Part shown: positions 33,661 through 45,492 of the stretch, one piece after another
Layout: each line of letters starts with the position of its first letter
Position numbering within the stretch: the stretch's first letter is position 1
DNA from: Cordylochernes scorpioides
Lineage: Eukaryota; Arthropoda; Arachnida; Pseudoscorpiones; Chernetidae
DNA: 64,000 nucleotides
Reading direction: 5' to 3'
NCBI GenBank assembly: GCA_030710605.1
Contig: CP092879.1
Coordinates: 47,016,576 to 47,080,575 of the forward strand
Position numbers and translations under genes: made by a program
Notes under the pieces: generated by a model
The model's database searches: none
Told to the model about the DNA's origin: nothing
What the model saw: only the letters and a program-made list of their open reading frames with translations

Positions 33661-34369
33661 TAGATTTTTTTCGAATTCGTCAAAACTGGGACACCTTTAT
33701 TGGCCCGAACCTGTGTTTTTTGCAGAGAAGATGAAAGAATTGCATTACTCTTATACATTTATTAAAAAGTGAGAAGTTTTCTTATTTAAAATAAATATCA
33801 TCTTCTCACAATTTACCATATGTATGAATATGGTATGAATGTATACCATATATATTGAAAATGAACCACATAGTTTCATAGACAAAAAAAACTTTAGATA
33901 TATCCTCAAAATGTTCTAATTTAAAATTAAAAACATTTTTTTTTATGGGTTGGTGTGTGTTAGAAAAACAAAAATTTGGTTTAATATCTTATAATTTGGA
34001 TTAATCTTTGCTAATCCTATCTAATCCGAATTAAATAGAAGTCAGCTGTGATAAAATGAAAAAAAAAAATCGAAAGTTTAGAAAACCCACGCGTCTTTCT
34101 TCCTTTTCGACCTCTTCAGCAAATAGATTTGTACATCTAAGGTGGTGAACAAGTTGGTTTAAAAAAAAAAAGGTTGAAGATGTGTTCGACGGTGGCCGAA
34201 GCAAATCGAAAAATCATTTTTATCTGAGCAGAGCGGGGAGATAGCGGGCTTATTTCCTGTGCCTGGGGCAGACGGGCCCTCTGAAAGAGGTATTGTCCGT
34301 GATGCCATTTCCTGCCACCGCGGCGCTATCATCGCAGCGAAACAATTACTTGGTCGTCCACTCGCGAGA
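33661..34369. other. No recognisable gene
   Basis: AT-rich to about 34180, then a GC-richer patch (34230-34340: GACGGGCCCTCTGAAAGAGG) leading into the tandem block. Nothing supported. Confidence 0.35.
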
Positions 34370-35200
34370 GGCCTCGGGGTGTATTGATGCCAAACATCCC
34401 TGTCCTAGCTTTTCTTTAAGTCTGGAGAATGGGAAACACTTCAGTTGTCCAATCTGGACGTATCGGTGTCTGACTCTGGGACATCTCATCCATGCCTTAG
34501 CTTTCTTTAAGTCCTTTACTCTGTCAGGAGAATGGAAAACACTTCAGTTGTCCAATCTGGATGTATTGATGCCAAAAATCCCTGTCCCATCTTTTTTTTT
34601 AAGTCTGGAGAATGGGAAACACTTCAGTTGTCCAATCTGGATGTATTGATGCCAAACATCCCTGTCCTAGCTTTCTTTAAGTCTGGAGAATGGGAAACAC
34701 TTCAGTTGTCCAATCTGGATGTATTGATGCCTGACCCTGGGACATTTAATTTCTGTCCTAGCCTTTTTCAAGTCCCTTACTCTTTCTGTAAAATGGAACG
34801 CACTCACTTCAGTTGTCCGATCTGTACGTATTGGTGCCTGACCTTGGAACATCTCATCCCTGCCTTAGCTTTCTTTAAGTCCTTTACTTTGTCAAGAGAA
34901 CGGGAAACACTTACTTTAGTTGTCCAATCAGAATTATCTATAACACACACAAACTCAGGGTCATTCAATCTATTTCCTAACTTTCTTCATTTCTTTAAGT
35001 CCTTTCTCAATATCGAGAGAATGTGAAACACTTACTCAAATTTAGTCCCAAATTCTGAAAAACACATTATCTTCAATCTTTATTTTTTACTCTAAGTCCT
35101 CTATACATCTTGAAAGAATGTGAAACACGTTCTTCGATCTCACAATTGAGAAGTATTGATATTAAACTCTGAGACATTATCTTCTGTTAGCTTTCTGTAT
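34370..35200 (+). repeat. Tandem repeat, unit ~78-100 bp, decaying rightwards
   Basis: The unit contains ATTGATGCCAAACATCCCTG, CTAGCTTTCTTTAAGTCTGG and AACACTTCAGTTGTCCAATC. Units are near-identical at 34380-34740 and increasingly diverged to 35200. The 118- and 164-codon frames are repeats read through in different frames, with no recognisable domain. Confidence 0.85.
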
Positions 35201-35220
35201 ACCTTTATGTCCTTTAAATA

Positions 35221-36522
35221 CAAGAGCTGTTCAATAAATAATGCACAATGACCTATAGAAAAATATTTTAGTAATTTATCATAATGAAAATGTGTTTTCT
35301 CATTTCATATCTGCAAACATAATTAAGATCTATTTTATATTGTTACAGATATTGCAGTCTGAAGTAAACACAAGAAGCCGACAATGGTCAATGATGGAAT
35401 TCTTGATTAAGTCCGGAGACATTTAAGCTACTGTCTGTGTATGGAAACAAGGCCTTAGATAGAAGTACAATACAAAGATGGATTCATCGCTTCCAGACTG
35501 GTGAGTTTGATATTAGTAATAAAGAGAAAGTCCAGGTAGACTATCCTCGGTAATGATGGACCAATATTTGATTCTAACTGAGGAATTGATCAAGAATAAC
35601 CGGACAACGACGTCTTATCAAATAATGGGAAAATGTTACTGTATGAAGGTAAAGTGTTCTTAAACTTATTAATGATATTGTGAATATCGAAAATTATGAT
35701 CAAAATGGGTGCCAAAACTTCTAACATGTGAAATGATTTAAATTCATTAAGGGATTCGTTTAGACCTCATGGAGATTTTTTTCTGGAGAACCTTCTCAGG
35801 TGTTTGAAGGTGTGATGACATGCGATGAAACTTGGATTTATCATTATGATCCTTCTTCAAAACACCAATTACACACACAACACAATGGAATCATAAAACA
35901 TCGCCAGTAACGATACAAAAAAACCCTAGATTTTCTCTTTCTAAGCAGAATATCATGATCTCTGTCTTTTGGGATCAAAAAGAGCTGATATTCATGAACA
36001 CTCTTGAAAGAAATGTATTCTATCAACAAGGAAAGGTATATAAATCATTATAACATCTTAAAATAGCACTTTGAACCAAAATATCAAACTTAAAAAAATA
36101 CCCAAATCAAATTTCATCAGGGTAATGCGAGAGTTCAGATGGTGCACCTGACTTTGGCGAAGATTGGAGGGTATGGATGGACTTTGATGTCTCACCCTAC
36201 GTACAGCCCTGATCTGGCACCCTCAGACTTCTATTTTTTTTTAAAGATTGAAGAGTTATTTATGTGGTAAACATTTGAAAGTTATGAAATTTCATTCCAA
36301 GCTGTTAGAGGGTGGTTCCGAGAATTGGAAAAAGCGTTTTACCAAAGTGCTTTTGTAAGTTGTCAACAACGCTGGATCAAATGTTTACAGAAGGATATTG
36401 TATTGAATGATTCTAATATATAGAGGAATGTTAAAAGTTTTTATATAAAGAGAGTTTCAGTTTTCTAGTTTGTCATTAAAAATGTTATTACCGGTTATGC
36501 ATCATTTATTGACCGAACCTTG
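35221..36522 (+). mobile_element. mariner-type element, old and broken
   Basis: Ends CAAGAGCTGTTCAATAAATA / TTTATTGACCGAACCTTG are imperfect inverts flanked by TA (35219-35220, 36523-36524). Length is ~1.3 kb. Transposase traces in several frames: LLSVYGNKALDRSTIQRW-like, VMTCDETWIYHYDP, MISVFWD, and YSPDLAPSDF. Many frameshifts and stops. It is a different subfamily from the copy at 20335. Confidence 0.88.
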
Positions 36523-36649
36523 TACATTTGGTGAATGTGGTAAACACTTTCACACACCTCTCTCATATTTAAATGTAATTCTACTGTCTTAAAAGCATAT
36601 GTCCATAGTTTGCTTAAATACCATTTCTAAGATTCCACCCTTCAATGTA

Positions 36650-36840
36650 GCATATAAAAGCAGAATGATCCAATACAGCATTAAAGCTCTAAAGAAGCGG
36701 TCTGGTAGATTAAAAATTGGCGAAACCGCTGGGAGGGTTCATTACTGATTAGCCAAACCCTCCCAATATATTTTTCATCGCAGTAAGGACAGTAGAAGTT
36801 GGATTTATTTGTGAAAAGAAACATTTGCGTTTGGGGGTTT
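36650..36840. mobile_element. Fold-back element family K, copy 1
   Basis: Contains GGTCTGGTAGATTAAA, GCGAAACCGCTGGGAGGGTT, CCAAACCCTCCCAATATATT and CATCGCAGTAAGGACAGTAG. The same order is seen at 61395-61660. This copy is diverged, with one arm partly lost. Confidence 0.5.
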
Positions 36841-37134
36841 TGATTTGTATTACACCTCTCTTAGACTCGGTGCATTGATCCTGACAATCTATATATCAAC
36901 GACGCGATGAATTATTTCTAAGAACTTGGTTCTCAGCTTTCTCTGCAGATTCAGCTAAGAGAATCAGTAGGCCGACATAAGTGGTATACATCTTACTAAA
37001 AAAACAGAAACTCTATTGGCCGAAGTGTCACTTACTTCAATTAAAAGTAAGGAAGTACGATCTACATGATTTGACCTGAAGGGCCGGCCAAAAGGATAGG
37101 AAGAAAAACAATAATTTTTTAACAAAATATTTAT

Positions 37135-37295
37135 CATTTTTATTAGCAGAGTGGTCATTTTTATGTTTAAAATTTGCTACTCTCTAAATTTCCCTCGTGG
37201 CTTATCTTTTGTTTACCATTCATAGTTTGTTCTTGCCTGAAATAAATTGTCTTATCCTGAAGTTGGTCTTCCCTAATTTTCCACGTGGCAATATC
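37135..37295 (+). repeat. Solo LTR of the TRIM-like family
   Basis: ATTTTTATTAGCAGAGTGGT, TTGCTACTCTCTAAATTTCC, TTATCTTTTGTTTACCATTC, AAATAAATTG and TTCCACGTGGCAATA match the LTRs at 14413-15098. Confidence 0.75.
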
Positions 37296-37645
37296 AATAG
37301 CATCTCTGAAACAGGTACATTATAACAGATTGATATACCTTTATATATATGGACGTATATTATTATAATTTTTTTCAATACGGTGAGTGTGTGGATGGGG
37401 CCTCACCAAATCTGAGGAAGGGTGCCAACGGCGTACAATATGACAGCTATTAAAATAACACCGCCGAAGCCCAAAAAAGCCGCGTCATCCTGGATGACTA
37501 ACCCATTAATCAATCGCAGATCCCTGTTCTTGACGCCGGCGTTTAATTGAAGGGCTGTGTGGCACTTAATTCCTCCACGATGTGACTCACTCTTTATTAA
37601 TTATTCCTTCTCCGCAATTTCCCTTGGGTCGGCTCTAGCCTGGGT
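37296..37645. other. Single-copy GC-richer island
   Basis: About 37380-37640 is not repeated in the window and has balanced composition, with TTAATTA/TTAATCAAT homeodomain-like sites. It is a candidate conserved non-coding element, but no comparison is possible here. No coding exon is supported. Confidence 0.3.
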
Positions 37646-37649
37646 GATT

Positions 37650-40600
37650 GTATGTATACCTTGTACTTTGGATACTTTCACACTGGTTGTGGGGATTGTA
37701 CTTTGGATACTTTCACACTGGTTGTGGGGATTGTACTTTGGATACTTTCACACTCGTTGTGGGGATTGTACCTTGGATACTTTCATAGTGGTTGTGGGGA
37801 TTGTACCTTGAATACTTTCACACTGGTTGTGGGGATAGTACCTTGGATACTTTGACACTGGTTGTGCGGATTGTACTTTGAATACTTTCACACTCGTTGT
37901 GGGGATTGTACCTTGGATACTTTCACACTGGTTGTGGGGATAGTACCTTGGATACTTTGACACTGGTTGTGCGGATTGTACTTTGAATACTTTCACACTC
38001 GTTGTGGGGATTGTACCTTGGATACTTTCACAATAATTGTAGGATTGTATCTTGAATACTTTCACACTGGTTGTGGGGATTGTACCTTGGATACTTTCAC
38101 ACTGGTTGTGGGGATTGTACTTTGGATACTTTCACACTGGTTGTGGGGATTGTACCATGGATACTTTCGCACTGGTTGTGGGGACTGTACCTTGAATACT
38201 TTCGCACTGGTTGTGGGGATTGTACCTTGAATACTTTCACACTGGTTGTGGGGATTGTACCTTGAATAATTTCGCACTGGTTGTGGGGATTGTACCATGG
38301 ATACTTTCACACTGGTGTTGTGGGGACTGTACTTTGGATACTTTCACACTGGTTGTGGGGATTGTACCTTGGATACTTTCACACTGGTTGTGAGGATTGT
38401 ACCTTGAATACTTTCGCACTGGTTGTGCGGATTGTACTTTGGATACTTTCACACTGGTTGTGGGGAGTGTACTTTGGATACTTTCACATTGGTTGTGGGG
38501 ATTGTACATTGGATACTTTCACACTGGTTGTGGGAACTGTACTTTGGATACTTTCACACTGGTTGTGGGGATTGTACCTTGGATACCTTCACACTGGTTG
38601 TGGGGATTGTACCTTGAATAATTTCGCACTGGTTGTGGGGATTGTACTTTGGATACTTTCACACTGATTGTGGGGACTGTACTTTGGATACTTTCACACT
38701 GGTTGTGGGGACTGTACTTTGGATACTTTCACACTGGTTGTGGGGATTGTACACTGGATACTTTCACACTGATTGTGGGGATTGTACTTTGGATACTTTC
38801 ACACTGATTGTGGGGACTGTACTTTGGATACTTTCACACTGGTTGTGGGGATTGTACACTGGATACTTTCACACTGGTTGTGGGTATTGTACTTTGAATA
38901 CTTTCACACTGGTTGTGGGGACTGTACTTTGGATACTTTCACACTGGTTGTGGGGACTGTACTTTGGATACTTTCACACTGGTTGTGGGGATTGTACACT
39001 GGATACTTTCACACTGGTTGTGGGTATTGTACTTTGGATACTTTCACACTCGTTGTGGGTATTGTACCTTGGATACCTTCACACTGGTTGTGGGAACTGT
39101 ACTTTGGATACTTTCACACTGGTTGTGGGGACTGTACTTTGGATACTTTCACACTGGTTGTGGGGATTGTACACTGGATACTTTCACACTGGTTGTGGGT
39201 ATTGTACTTTGGATACTTTCACACTCGTTGTGGGTATTGTACCTTGGATACCTTCACACTGGTTGTGGGAACTGTACTTTGGATACTTTCACACTGGTTG
39301 TGGGGACTGTACTTTGGATACTTTCACACTGGTTGTGGGGATTGTACCATGGATACTTTCGCACTGGTTGTGGGGACTGTACTTTGGATACTTTCACACT
39401 GGTTGTGGGGACTGTACTTTGGATACTTTCACACTGGTTGTGAGGATTGTACCTTGAATACTTTCGCACTGGTTGTGGGGATTGTACCATGGATACCTTC
39501 ACACTGGTTGTGGGGACTGTACTTTGGATACTTTCACACTGGTTGTGGGGATTGTACCATGGATACTTTCGCACTGGTTGTGGAGACTGTACCTTGAATA
39601 CTTTCGCACTGGTTGTGGGGATTGGACCTTGAATACTTTCACACTGGTTGTGAGGATTGTACCTTGAATACTTTCGCACTGGTTGTGGGGATTGTACCAT
39701 GGATACTTTCACACTGGTTGTGGGGACTGTACTTTGGATACTTTCCCACTGGTTGTGGGGATTGTACCATGGATACTTTCACACTGGTTGTGAGGATTGT
39801 ACCTTGAATACTTTCGCACTGGTTGTGGGGATTGTACCTGGAATACTTTCGCACTGGTTGTGGGGATTGTACCTTGGATACTTTTACACTGGTTGTGGGT
39901 ATTGTACTTTGGATACTTTCACACTGGTTGTGGGTATTGTACCTTGGATACTTTCACACTGGTTGTGGGAACTGTACTTTGGATACTTTCACACTCGTTG
40001 TGGGGATTGTACTTTGGATACTTTCACACTCGTTGTGGGGATTGTACCATGGATACTTTCACACTGGTTGTGAGGATTGTACCTTGAATACTTTCGCACT
40101 GGTTGTGGGGATTGTACCTTGAATACTTTCGCACTGGTTGTGGGGATTGTACCTTGGATACTTTTACACTGGTTGTGGGTATTGTACTTTGGATACTTTC
40201 ACACTGGTTGTGGGTATTGTACCTTGGATACTTTCACACTGGTTGTGGGAACTGTACTTTGGATACTTTCACACTCGTTGTGGGGATTGTACTTTGGATA
40301 CTTTCACACTCGTTGTGGGGATTGTACCTTGAATACTTTCACACTGGTTGTGGGGATAGCACCTTGGATACTTTCACACTGGTTGTGCGGATTGTACTTT
40401 GGATACTTTCACACTGGTTGTGGGGACTGTACCTTGGATACTTTCACAATGGTTGTGGGGATTGTACCTTGGATACTTTCACACTGGTTGTGGGAACTGT
40501 ACTTTGGATACTTTCACACTGGTTGTGGGGACTGTACTTTGGATACTTTCACACTGGTTGTGGGGATTGTACCATGGATACTTTCACACTGGTTGTGGGT

Positions 40601-42170
40601 ATTGTACTTTGGATACTTTCACACTGGTTGTGGGTATTGTACCTCGGATACCTTCACACTGGTTGTGGGAACTGTACTTTGGATACTTTCACACTGGTTG
40701 TGGGAACTGTACCTTGGATACTTTCACACTGGTTGTGGGTATTGTACTTTGGATACCTAACACTGGTTGTGGGTATTGTACTTTGGATACCTTCACACTG
40801 GTTGTGGGAACTGTACTTTGGATACTTTCACACTGGTTGTGGGGATTGTACACTGGATACTTTCACACTGGTTGTGAGTATTGTACTTTGGATACTTTCA
40901 CACTGGTTGTGGGTATTGTACCTTGAATACTTTCACACTGGTTGTGGGGATTGTACTTTGGATACTTTCACACTCGTTGTGGGGATTGTACCTTGAATAC
41001 TTTCACACTGGTTGTGGGGATTGTACCTTGGATACTTTTACACTGGTTGTGGGTATTGTACTTTGGATACTTTCACACTGGTTGTGGGCATTGTACCTTG
41101 GATACTTTCACACTGGTTGTGGGAACTGTACTTTGGATACTTTCACACTCGTTGTGGGGATTGTACCTTGGATACCTTCACACTGGTTGTGGGAACTGTA
41201 CTTTGGATACTTTCACACTCGTTGTGGGGATTGTACTTTGGATACTTTCACACTCGTTGTGGGGATTGTACCTTGGATACTTTCACACTGGTTGTGGGGA
41301 CTGTACTTTGGATACTTTCACACTGGTTGTGAGGATTGTACCTTGAATACTTTCACACTCGTTGTGGGGATTGTACCTTGGATACTTTCACACTGGTTGT
41401 GGGGATTGTACTTTGGATACTTTCACACTGGTTGTGCGGATTGTACTTTGGATACTTTCACACTGGTTGTGAGGATTGTACCTTGAATACTTTCACACTC
41501 GTTGTGGGGATTGTACCTTGGATACTTTCACACTGGTTGTGGGGATTGTACTTTGGATACTTTCACACTGGTTGTGCGGATTGTACTTTGGATACTTTCA
41601 CACTGGTTGTGGGGACTGTACTTTGGATACTTTCACACTCGTTGTGGGGATTGTACTTTGGATACTTTCACACTGGTTGTGGGGACTGTACTTTGGATAC
41701 TTTCACACTGGTTGTGGGGATTGTACACTGGATACTTTCACACTGGTTGTGGGTATTGTACATTGGATACTTTCACACTGGTTGTGGGAACTGTACTTTG
41801 GATACTTTCACACTGGTTGTGGGGATTGTACTTTGGATACTTTCACACTCGTTGTGGGGATTGTACCTTGGATACTTTCACACTGGTTGTGGGAACTGTA
41901 CTTTGGATACTTTCACACTGGTTGTGGGGATTGTACCTTGGATACTTTCACAATGGTTGTGGGAACTGTACTTTGGATATTTTCACACTCGTTGTGGGGA
42001 TTGTACCATGGATACTTTCACACTGGTTGTGGGGACTGTACTTTGGTTACTTTCACACTGGTTGTGAGGATTGTACTTTGGATACTTTCACACTGGTTGT
42101 GAGGATTGTACCTTGAATACTTTCGCACTGGTTGTGGGGATTGTACCTTGGATACTTTCACACCGTTTAT
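37650..42170 (+). repeat. 4.5-kb minisatellite, unit 35 bp, ~129 copies
   Basis: The unit is TTGTACTTTGGATACTTTCA plus CACTGGTTGTGGGGA, with variants (ACCTTGG, ACACTGG, ACTCGTTG, TTCGCACTGG). The block at 39797-40060 recurs at 40077-40330 (eight-unit higher-order period of 280 bp). Because 35 is not a multiple of 3 and no stop occurs in any frame of a 105-bp cycle, open frames up to 297 codons appear in several frames and on both strands. These are not genes. Confidence 0.97.
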
Positions 42171-42179
42171 GTGGATTAT

Positions 42180-42347
42180 ACATCGTTCCATATATTTTTT
42201 AAAAGACACAGTGGCAATTTTGTTTACACTCAGTTATCTTTTGTATCTTCAATAAAGGTCACTGCGTATCACACATCATTCAGAGTTATTCTGTGAATCC
42301 CTATATACATGCTAATAGATAAAACTTCCTCAAGCTTTGTCCATCAA
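42180..42347 (+). mobile_element. MITE family M1, copy 5 (left end lost)
   Basis: Core GTGGCAATTTTGTTTACACT, CTTCAATAAAGGTCACTGCG, AAACTTCCTCAAGC and TTTGTCCAT. It abuts the 35-bp minisatellite, whose growth may have erased its left end. Confidence 0.65.
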
Positions 42348-43034
42348 AATGTATATCTATATATACAATCTCCTTGAAAATAATTATTCTTCCAAAAAAG
42401 AATAAATAAAATTACAAAAATATTAATGGTATATTTGAGGCTGTAACTAAAATGAAAAAAAAAAAAAGATTATCCTGATCTTGCACCTATGCTACATGAA
42501 CAGAAGATACCTTTTTCTCAAAATGTATCCATGCGATCCCATTACAATTCACTTCTGTGCTATTCATCGAATTTAAAAGAAAAGAATAAATTTTTGATTA
42601 GCACCACATTCACATTATTATAGTATCTCAATTATCAATAAAAACCACTAAGGTATTAAAAATCGCACTCTTATTGGCATATTAAGGTCATGTGACATCA
42701 AATAACCAATCACAGGGTTAATAATTGAGACACCATTTAAACTAACTTTCAAAAAGGCGTCTATTAATATTCCTCTTACCAACTAGCGATGCTATATCAA
42801 TAAAGGATATCAGGAGGAAGATGGAAGGTACAACCTCCAGTATTACCGGCCGAGAGCCAGTTTAAAATGGGCAGCGCGGATATTGATTGAAGAGTGCCTG
42901 GACAAGTCGCCTCAAAACAAATTTTCTCTCTCCGGGCTTTTACAGAAAGTGGGGCTCAGATGGCCTGCCATTGTAATTCTGGCCGCGGTCGACCTTAATT
43001 GTGTCTAGGATCACCGTCTCGCCGGGAACTTAGT
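42348..43034. other. Non-repetitive stretch, GC-richer on the right
   Basis: 42640-43015 is not repeated in the window and carries TAATTGA, CAATCACAGGGTTAATAATT and TATTGATTGA motifs. It is possibly regulatory DNA. No exon with credible borders is seen. Confidence 0.3.
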
Positions 43035-43230
43035 CTCTTTGTATTGGTGTCGGTGTGTTGGCTCTCTGTGTGTATTGGTGTTGGTTCTGTGTGTGTTCTG
43101 TATGTATTGGTGTTGGTTCTGTGTGTGTTCTGTGTGTATTGGTGTTGGTTCTGTGTGTGTTCTGTGTGTATTGGTGTTGGTTCTGTGTGTGTTCTGTGTG
43201 TATTGGTGTGTTGCGTTGTGTGTATTCTGT
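43035..43230 (+). repeat. GT-rich minisatellite, left part (30-bp unit)
   Basis: The unit is TGTGTATTGGTGTTGGTTCT plus GTGTGTGTTC, about six copies. It continues as a ~20-bp unit at 43770-44745 on the other side of the inserted retrocopy. Confidence 0.9.
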
Positions 43231-43237
43231 GTGACAA

Positions 43238-43765
43238 TTTTTTTTTTTGACAATTAAATAATTTTTATTGACCGCTGGTCAACAATTACTCACGAGGAGT
43301 CAAAAGGGCAAACAATGTACATTGATCAGGAGGGCAAGGCTATCCTTAGCTTGTGAATTCCCCTGCGAATGGTGGGATGGCTGTTCCGAGTTCGCTCGAA
43401 AGCAGCGTCAAGGAAGCCCGCGAGGTTACTCCCCTGCTCAGGTGAGAGATCCCCGAGTAGATCCAATCTATCTTCGCGGTATAAGACCGCAAACATGACG
43501 GCATCCAGGGAAATCCCTGGCTCCAGCAGGGGCTCAAAGCCGGGGTCAGTGATCATTTCATTGAAGATTGTATCTAACTCCGGCATCAGATCGTCGTCGT
43601 CCTCCATCGGGGCAGGTGGTGGAAGCGGAGGTGTAGTCGTGGCTGGAGTTGACTCCTGGGGAGCGGGCGGCGCCGGCTCAGCAGGCTGAGGCGCAGGCAG
43701 AGGAGGTACACATCGCTCTACCTCCGTCATCGGAACGACCTCCCCCATCTGCGTCGGGGCGTATC
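43238..43765 (-). mobile_element. Retrocopy of a GC-rich polyadenylated mRNA
   Basis: On minus the block runs from about 43765 to an oligo(A) tract (T11 on plus, 43238-43248). AATAAA lies 15 nt before the tail (plus TTTATT, 43264-43269). It is far richer in G+C than its surroundings and lies inside a GT-rich minisatellite. These are the marks of a 5'-truncated cDNA inserted by retroposition. Target duplications cannot be read because both flanks are minisatellite. Confidence 0.65.
43326..43748 (-). CDS. Unrecognised proline-rich/acidic protein, C-terminal part
   Basis: From ATG at 43748 the frame encodes 140 residues. MGEVVPMTEVERCV is followed by a Pro/Ala-rich linker (residues ~15-50), an acidic MEDDDDLMPELD (~51-62), then a compact, possibly helical domain with GFEPLLEPGISLDAVMFAVL and LAGFLDAAFERTRNS, and a basic end RRGIHKLRIALPS. 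I do not recognise the family. The frame is open upstream only through minisatellite codons, so the true start may be missing. Codon use is G/C-biased, unlike the host exons. It could be a host gene from a GC-rich isochore, a transposon protein or a sequence of foreign origin. Confidence 0.45.
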   Translation of the reverse strand: MGEVVPMTEVERCVPPLPAPQPAEPAPPAPQESTPATTTPPLPPPAPMEDDDDLMPELDTIFNEMITDPGFEPLLEPGISLDAVMFAVLYREDRLDLLGDLSPEQGSNLAGFLDAAFERTRNSHPTIRRGIHKLRIALPS

Positions 43766-43769
43766 TGTG

Positions 43770-44745
43770 TGTATTTGTGTTGTTTCTGTGTGTGTTTGTA
43801 TATTGGTGTTGGTGTGTTAGTGTATGTTTGTGTGTAGGTTCTCTGTGTATAGGTGTATGTTCTGTTTGTGTGTTCCGTGTGTATTGGTGTATGTTCCGTG
43901 TGTATTGGTGTACGTATGTTAGTTTGTACTTGTGCATTGGTGTTTGTTCTGTGTGTATTGGTGTTTGTTCTGTGTGTATTGGTGTATGTTCTGTGTGTAT
44001 TGGTGTTTGTTCTGTGTGTATTGGTGTTTGTTCTGTGTGTATTGGTGTTTGTTCTGTGTGTATTGGTGTTTGTTCTGTGTGTATTGGTGTATGTTCTGTG
44101 TTTGTTAGTATATGTTCTGCGTGTATGTTCTCTGTGTATTGGTGTATGTTCTGTTTGTGTGTTGTGTATATTATGTTTTTATTGGTATTTGTTCCGTGTA
44201 TATTGGTGTATGTTCTGTGATTATTAGTGTATCTTCTGTATGTAATGGTGTTTTTTCTGTGTGTATTGGTGTATGTATGTTCGTTTGTGTTTGTTCTGTG
44301 TGTATTGATGTATTTATGTTTTTGTTTGTGTTTGTGTATTGATGTATTTTCTACTTGTGTGTATTAGTGTATGTTCTATTTGTGTGTTTGTGTATTAGTG
44401 TATGTTCTGTTTATGTGTTGTGTATATTATGTTTGTATCTATAATTGTTCTGTGTATATTGTTGTATGTTCTGTTTATGTGCTTGTGTAGTTTCCGTGTT
44501 TGTGTGTTGATACCTGTTCTGTGTGTGTTGGTGTATTGGTGTCTGTTATGTTTATGCTTGTGTATGGGTGAATGTTCTGGGTCTATTAGTGCATGTTCTG
44601 TGTGCTGTTGGTATATATTCTGTGTGTATTAGCGTATGTTCTGTTTGTGTAATTGTGTAGTTACGTTTTTGTGTATTGATATCTGTTCTGCATGTGTTAA
44701 TGTATTGGTTCCTCTTTTGTTTGTCATTGTTTATAGGTATAGGTG
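43770..44745 (+). repeat. GT-rich minisatellite, right part (~20-bp unit)
   Basis: The unit is TGTGTATTGGTGTTTGTTC, tight at 43930-44100 and increasingly diverged to about 44745. Open frames on both strands (CVLVFV, NTHRTN repeats) are artefacts of the array. Confidence 0.9.
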
Positions 44746-44827
44746 TTGCCATTGTGTTTGTACAGAGAAGTTTTTTATGTCAGGTGATTCCAATTGTAAA
44801 TGTAAAAACTATTCGTAGCTATCGTAA

Positions 44828-44950
44828 AGATAGAGGCTGCCTGGCCGGCATTCATATTTCTTGTAATAAAAGACACTTCGGCCAGTGAATCTTTTTACTT
44901 ACTTATTCACTGGCCGAAGTGTCTTTTATTACAAGAAATATTCGTAGCTA
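44828..44950. mobile_element. Perfect fold-back element
   Basis: Arms ATTTCTTGTAATAAAAGACA and CTTCGGCCAGTGAATC are inverted around CTTTTTACTTACTT. The left flank GGCTGCCTGGCCGGCATTCA is also at 7175-7195 and 49775-49800, so it belongs with the element at 6950-7200, here without the ribozyme. Confidence 0.75.
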
Positions 44951-45289
44951 GTTGTGGACTTACTTTAATTGTATTGAAACTCTATTTGTTCACGTTTTAT
45001 TTAATTACAGCATTCCCAATTTAACTGTTCCATCCTGTAAACATGGTGCAGTTGATGCTAATCATTTTTAGTCAGGGGTCATTCTACCACAAAACTACAC
45101 ATTTAGAAACTGCTTGATTTATACATTTCTCTCAAGGTGCCAGAGCCCAATTTGATTCATTTCATTCACTCTTGGGGTTTGACATACGCACGGATCAGGA
45201 ACCATTATGAAGAAATTTAAAAATTCTTTTAAAAGCCTGATACTATGTCTATTTAAAAATATCCAATAAGAAGACATTTAACGCTTTTT
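44951..45289. other. No recognisable feature
   Basis: AT-rich, no repeat or gene seen. Confidence 0.4.
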
Positions 45290-45450
45290 ACACTCATGAA
45301 AAAAAAACTTAAGAAAGTTGTACTTCTCACCATGTATATCGGGATTCAGACAATAACTCTGAAAGATATTACAGTGACCTTTATTGAAGACACACGAGAT
45401 AACAAAGTGTGAACAAAATTGTCTCTGTCTCTCTTCAAACGTGGAGATTT
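45290..45450 (-). mobile_element. MITE family M1, copy 6
   Basis: ACACTCATGAAAAAAAAACT at the left, then GTATATCGGGATTCAGACAA, AGTGACCTTTATTGAAGACA and AGTGTGAACAAAATTG, in the same orientation as copy 3. The right end is lost. Confidence 0.7.
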
Positions 45451-45492
45451 TTGAAAGATTTTCTATTTTGTGCACACACACACCAACATATA

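Noticed and set aside
33543..33758. 71-codon minus frame
   Set aside because: It overlaps the tRNA-like head of SINE family T.
34293..35026. 118- and 164-codon frames as a repeat protein gene
   Set aside because: The DNA repeat decays gradually, frames overlap each other, and there is no signal peptide, domain or splice context.
37557..42209. Many long open frames (up to 297 codons) on both strands
   Set aside because: They lie entirely in the 35-bp tandem repeat, occur in overlapping frames and have a 35-residue period with no start context or domain.
43326..43937. 203-codon frame as one protein
   Set aside because: The first ~63 codons are minisatellite (TNTHR-type repeats). Only the part from 43748 down is different sequence.
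43853..44342. Cys/Val-rich frames resembling membrane proteins
   Set aside because: Product of the GT-rich minisatellite in several frames.
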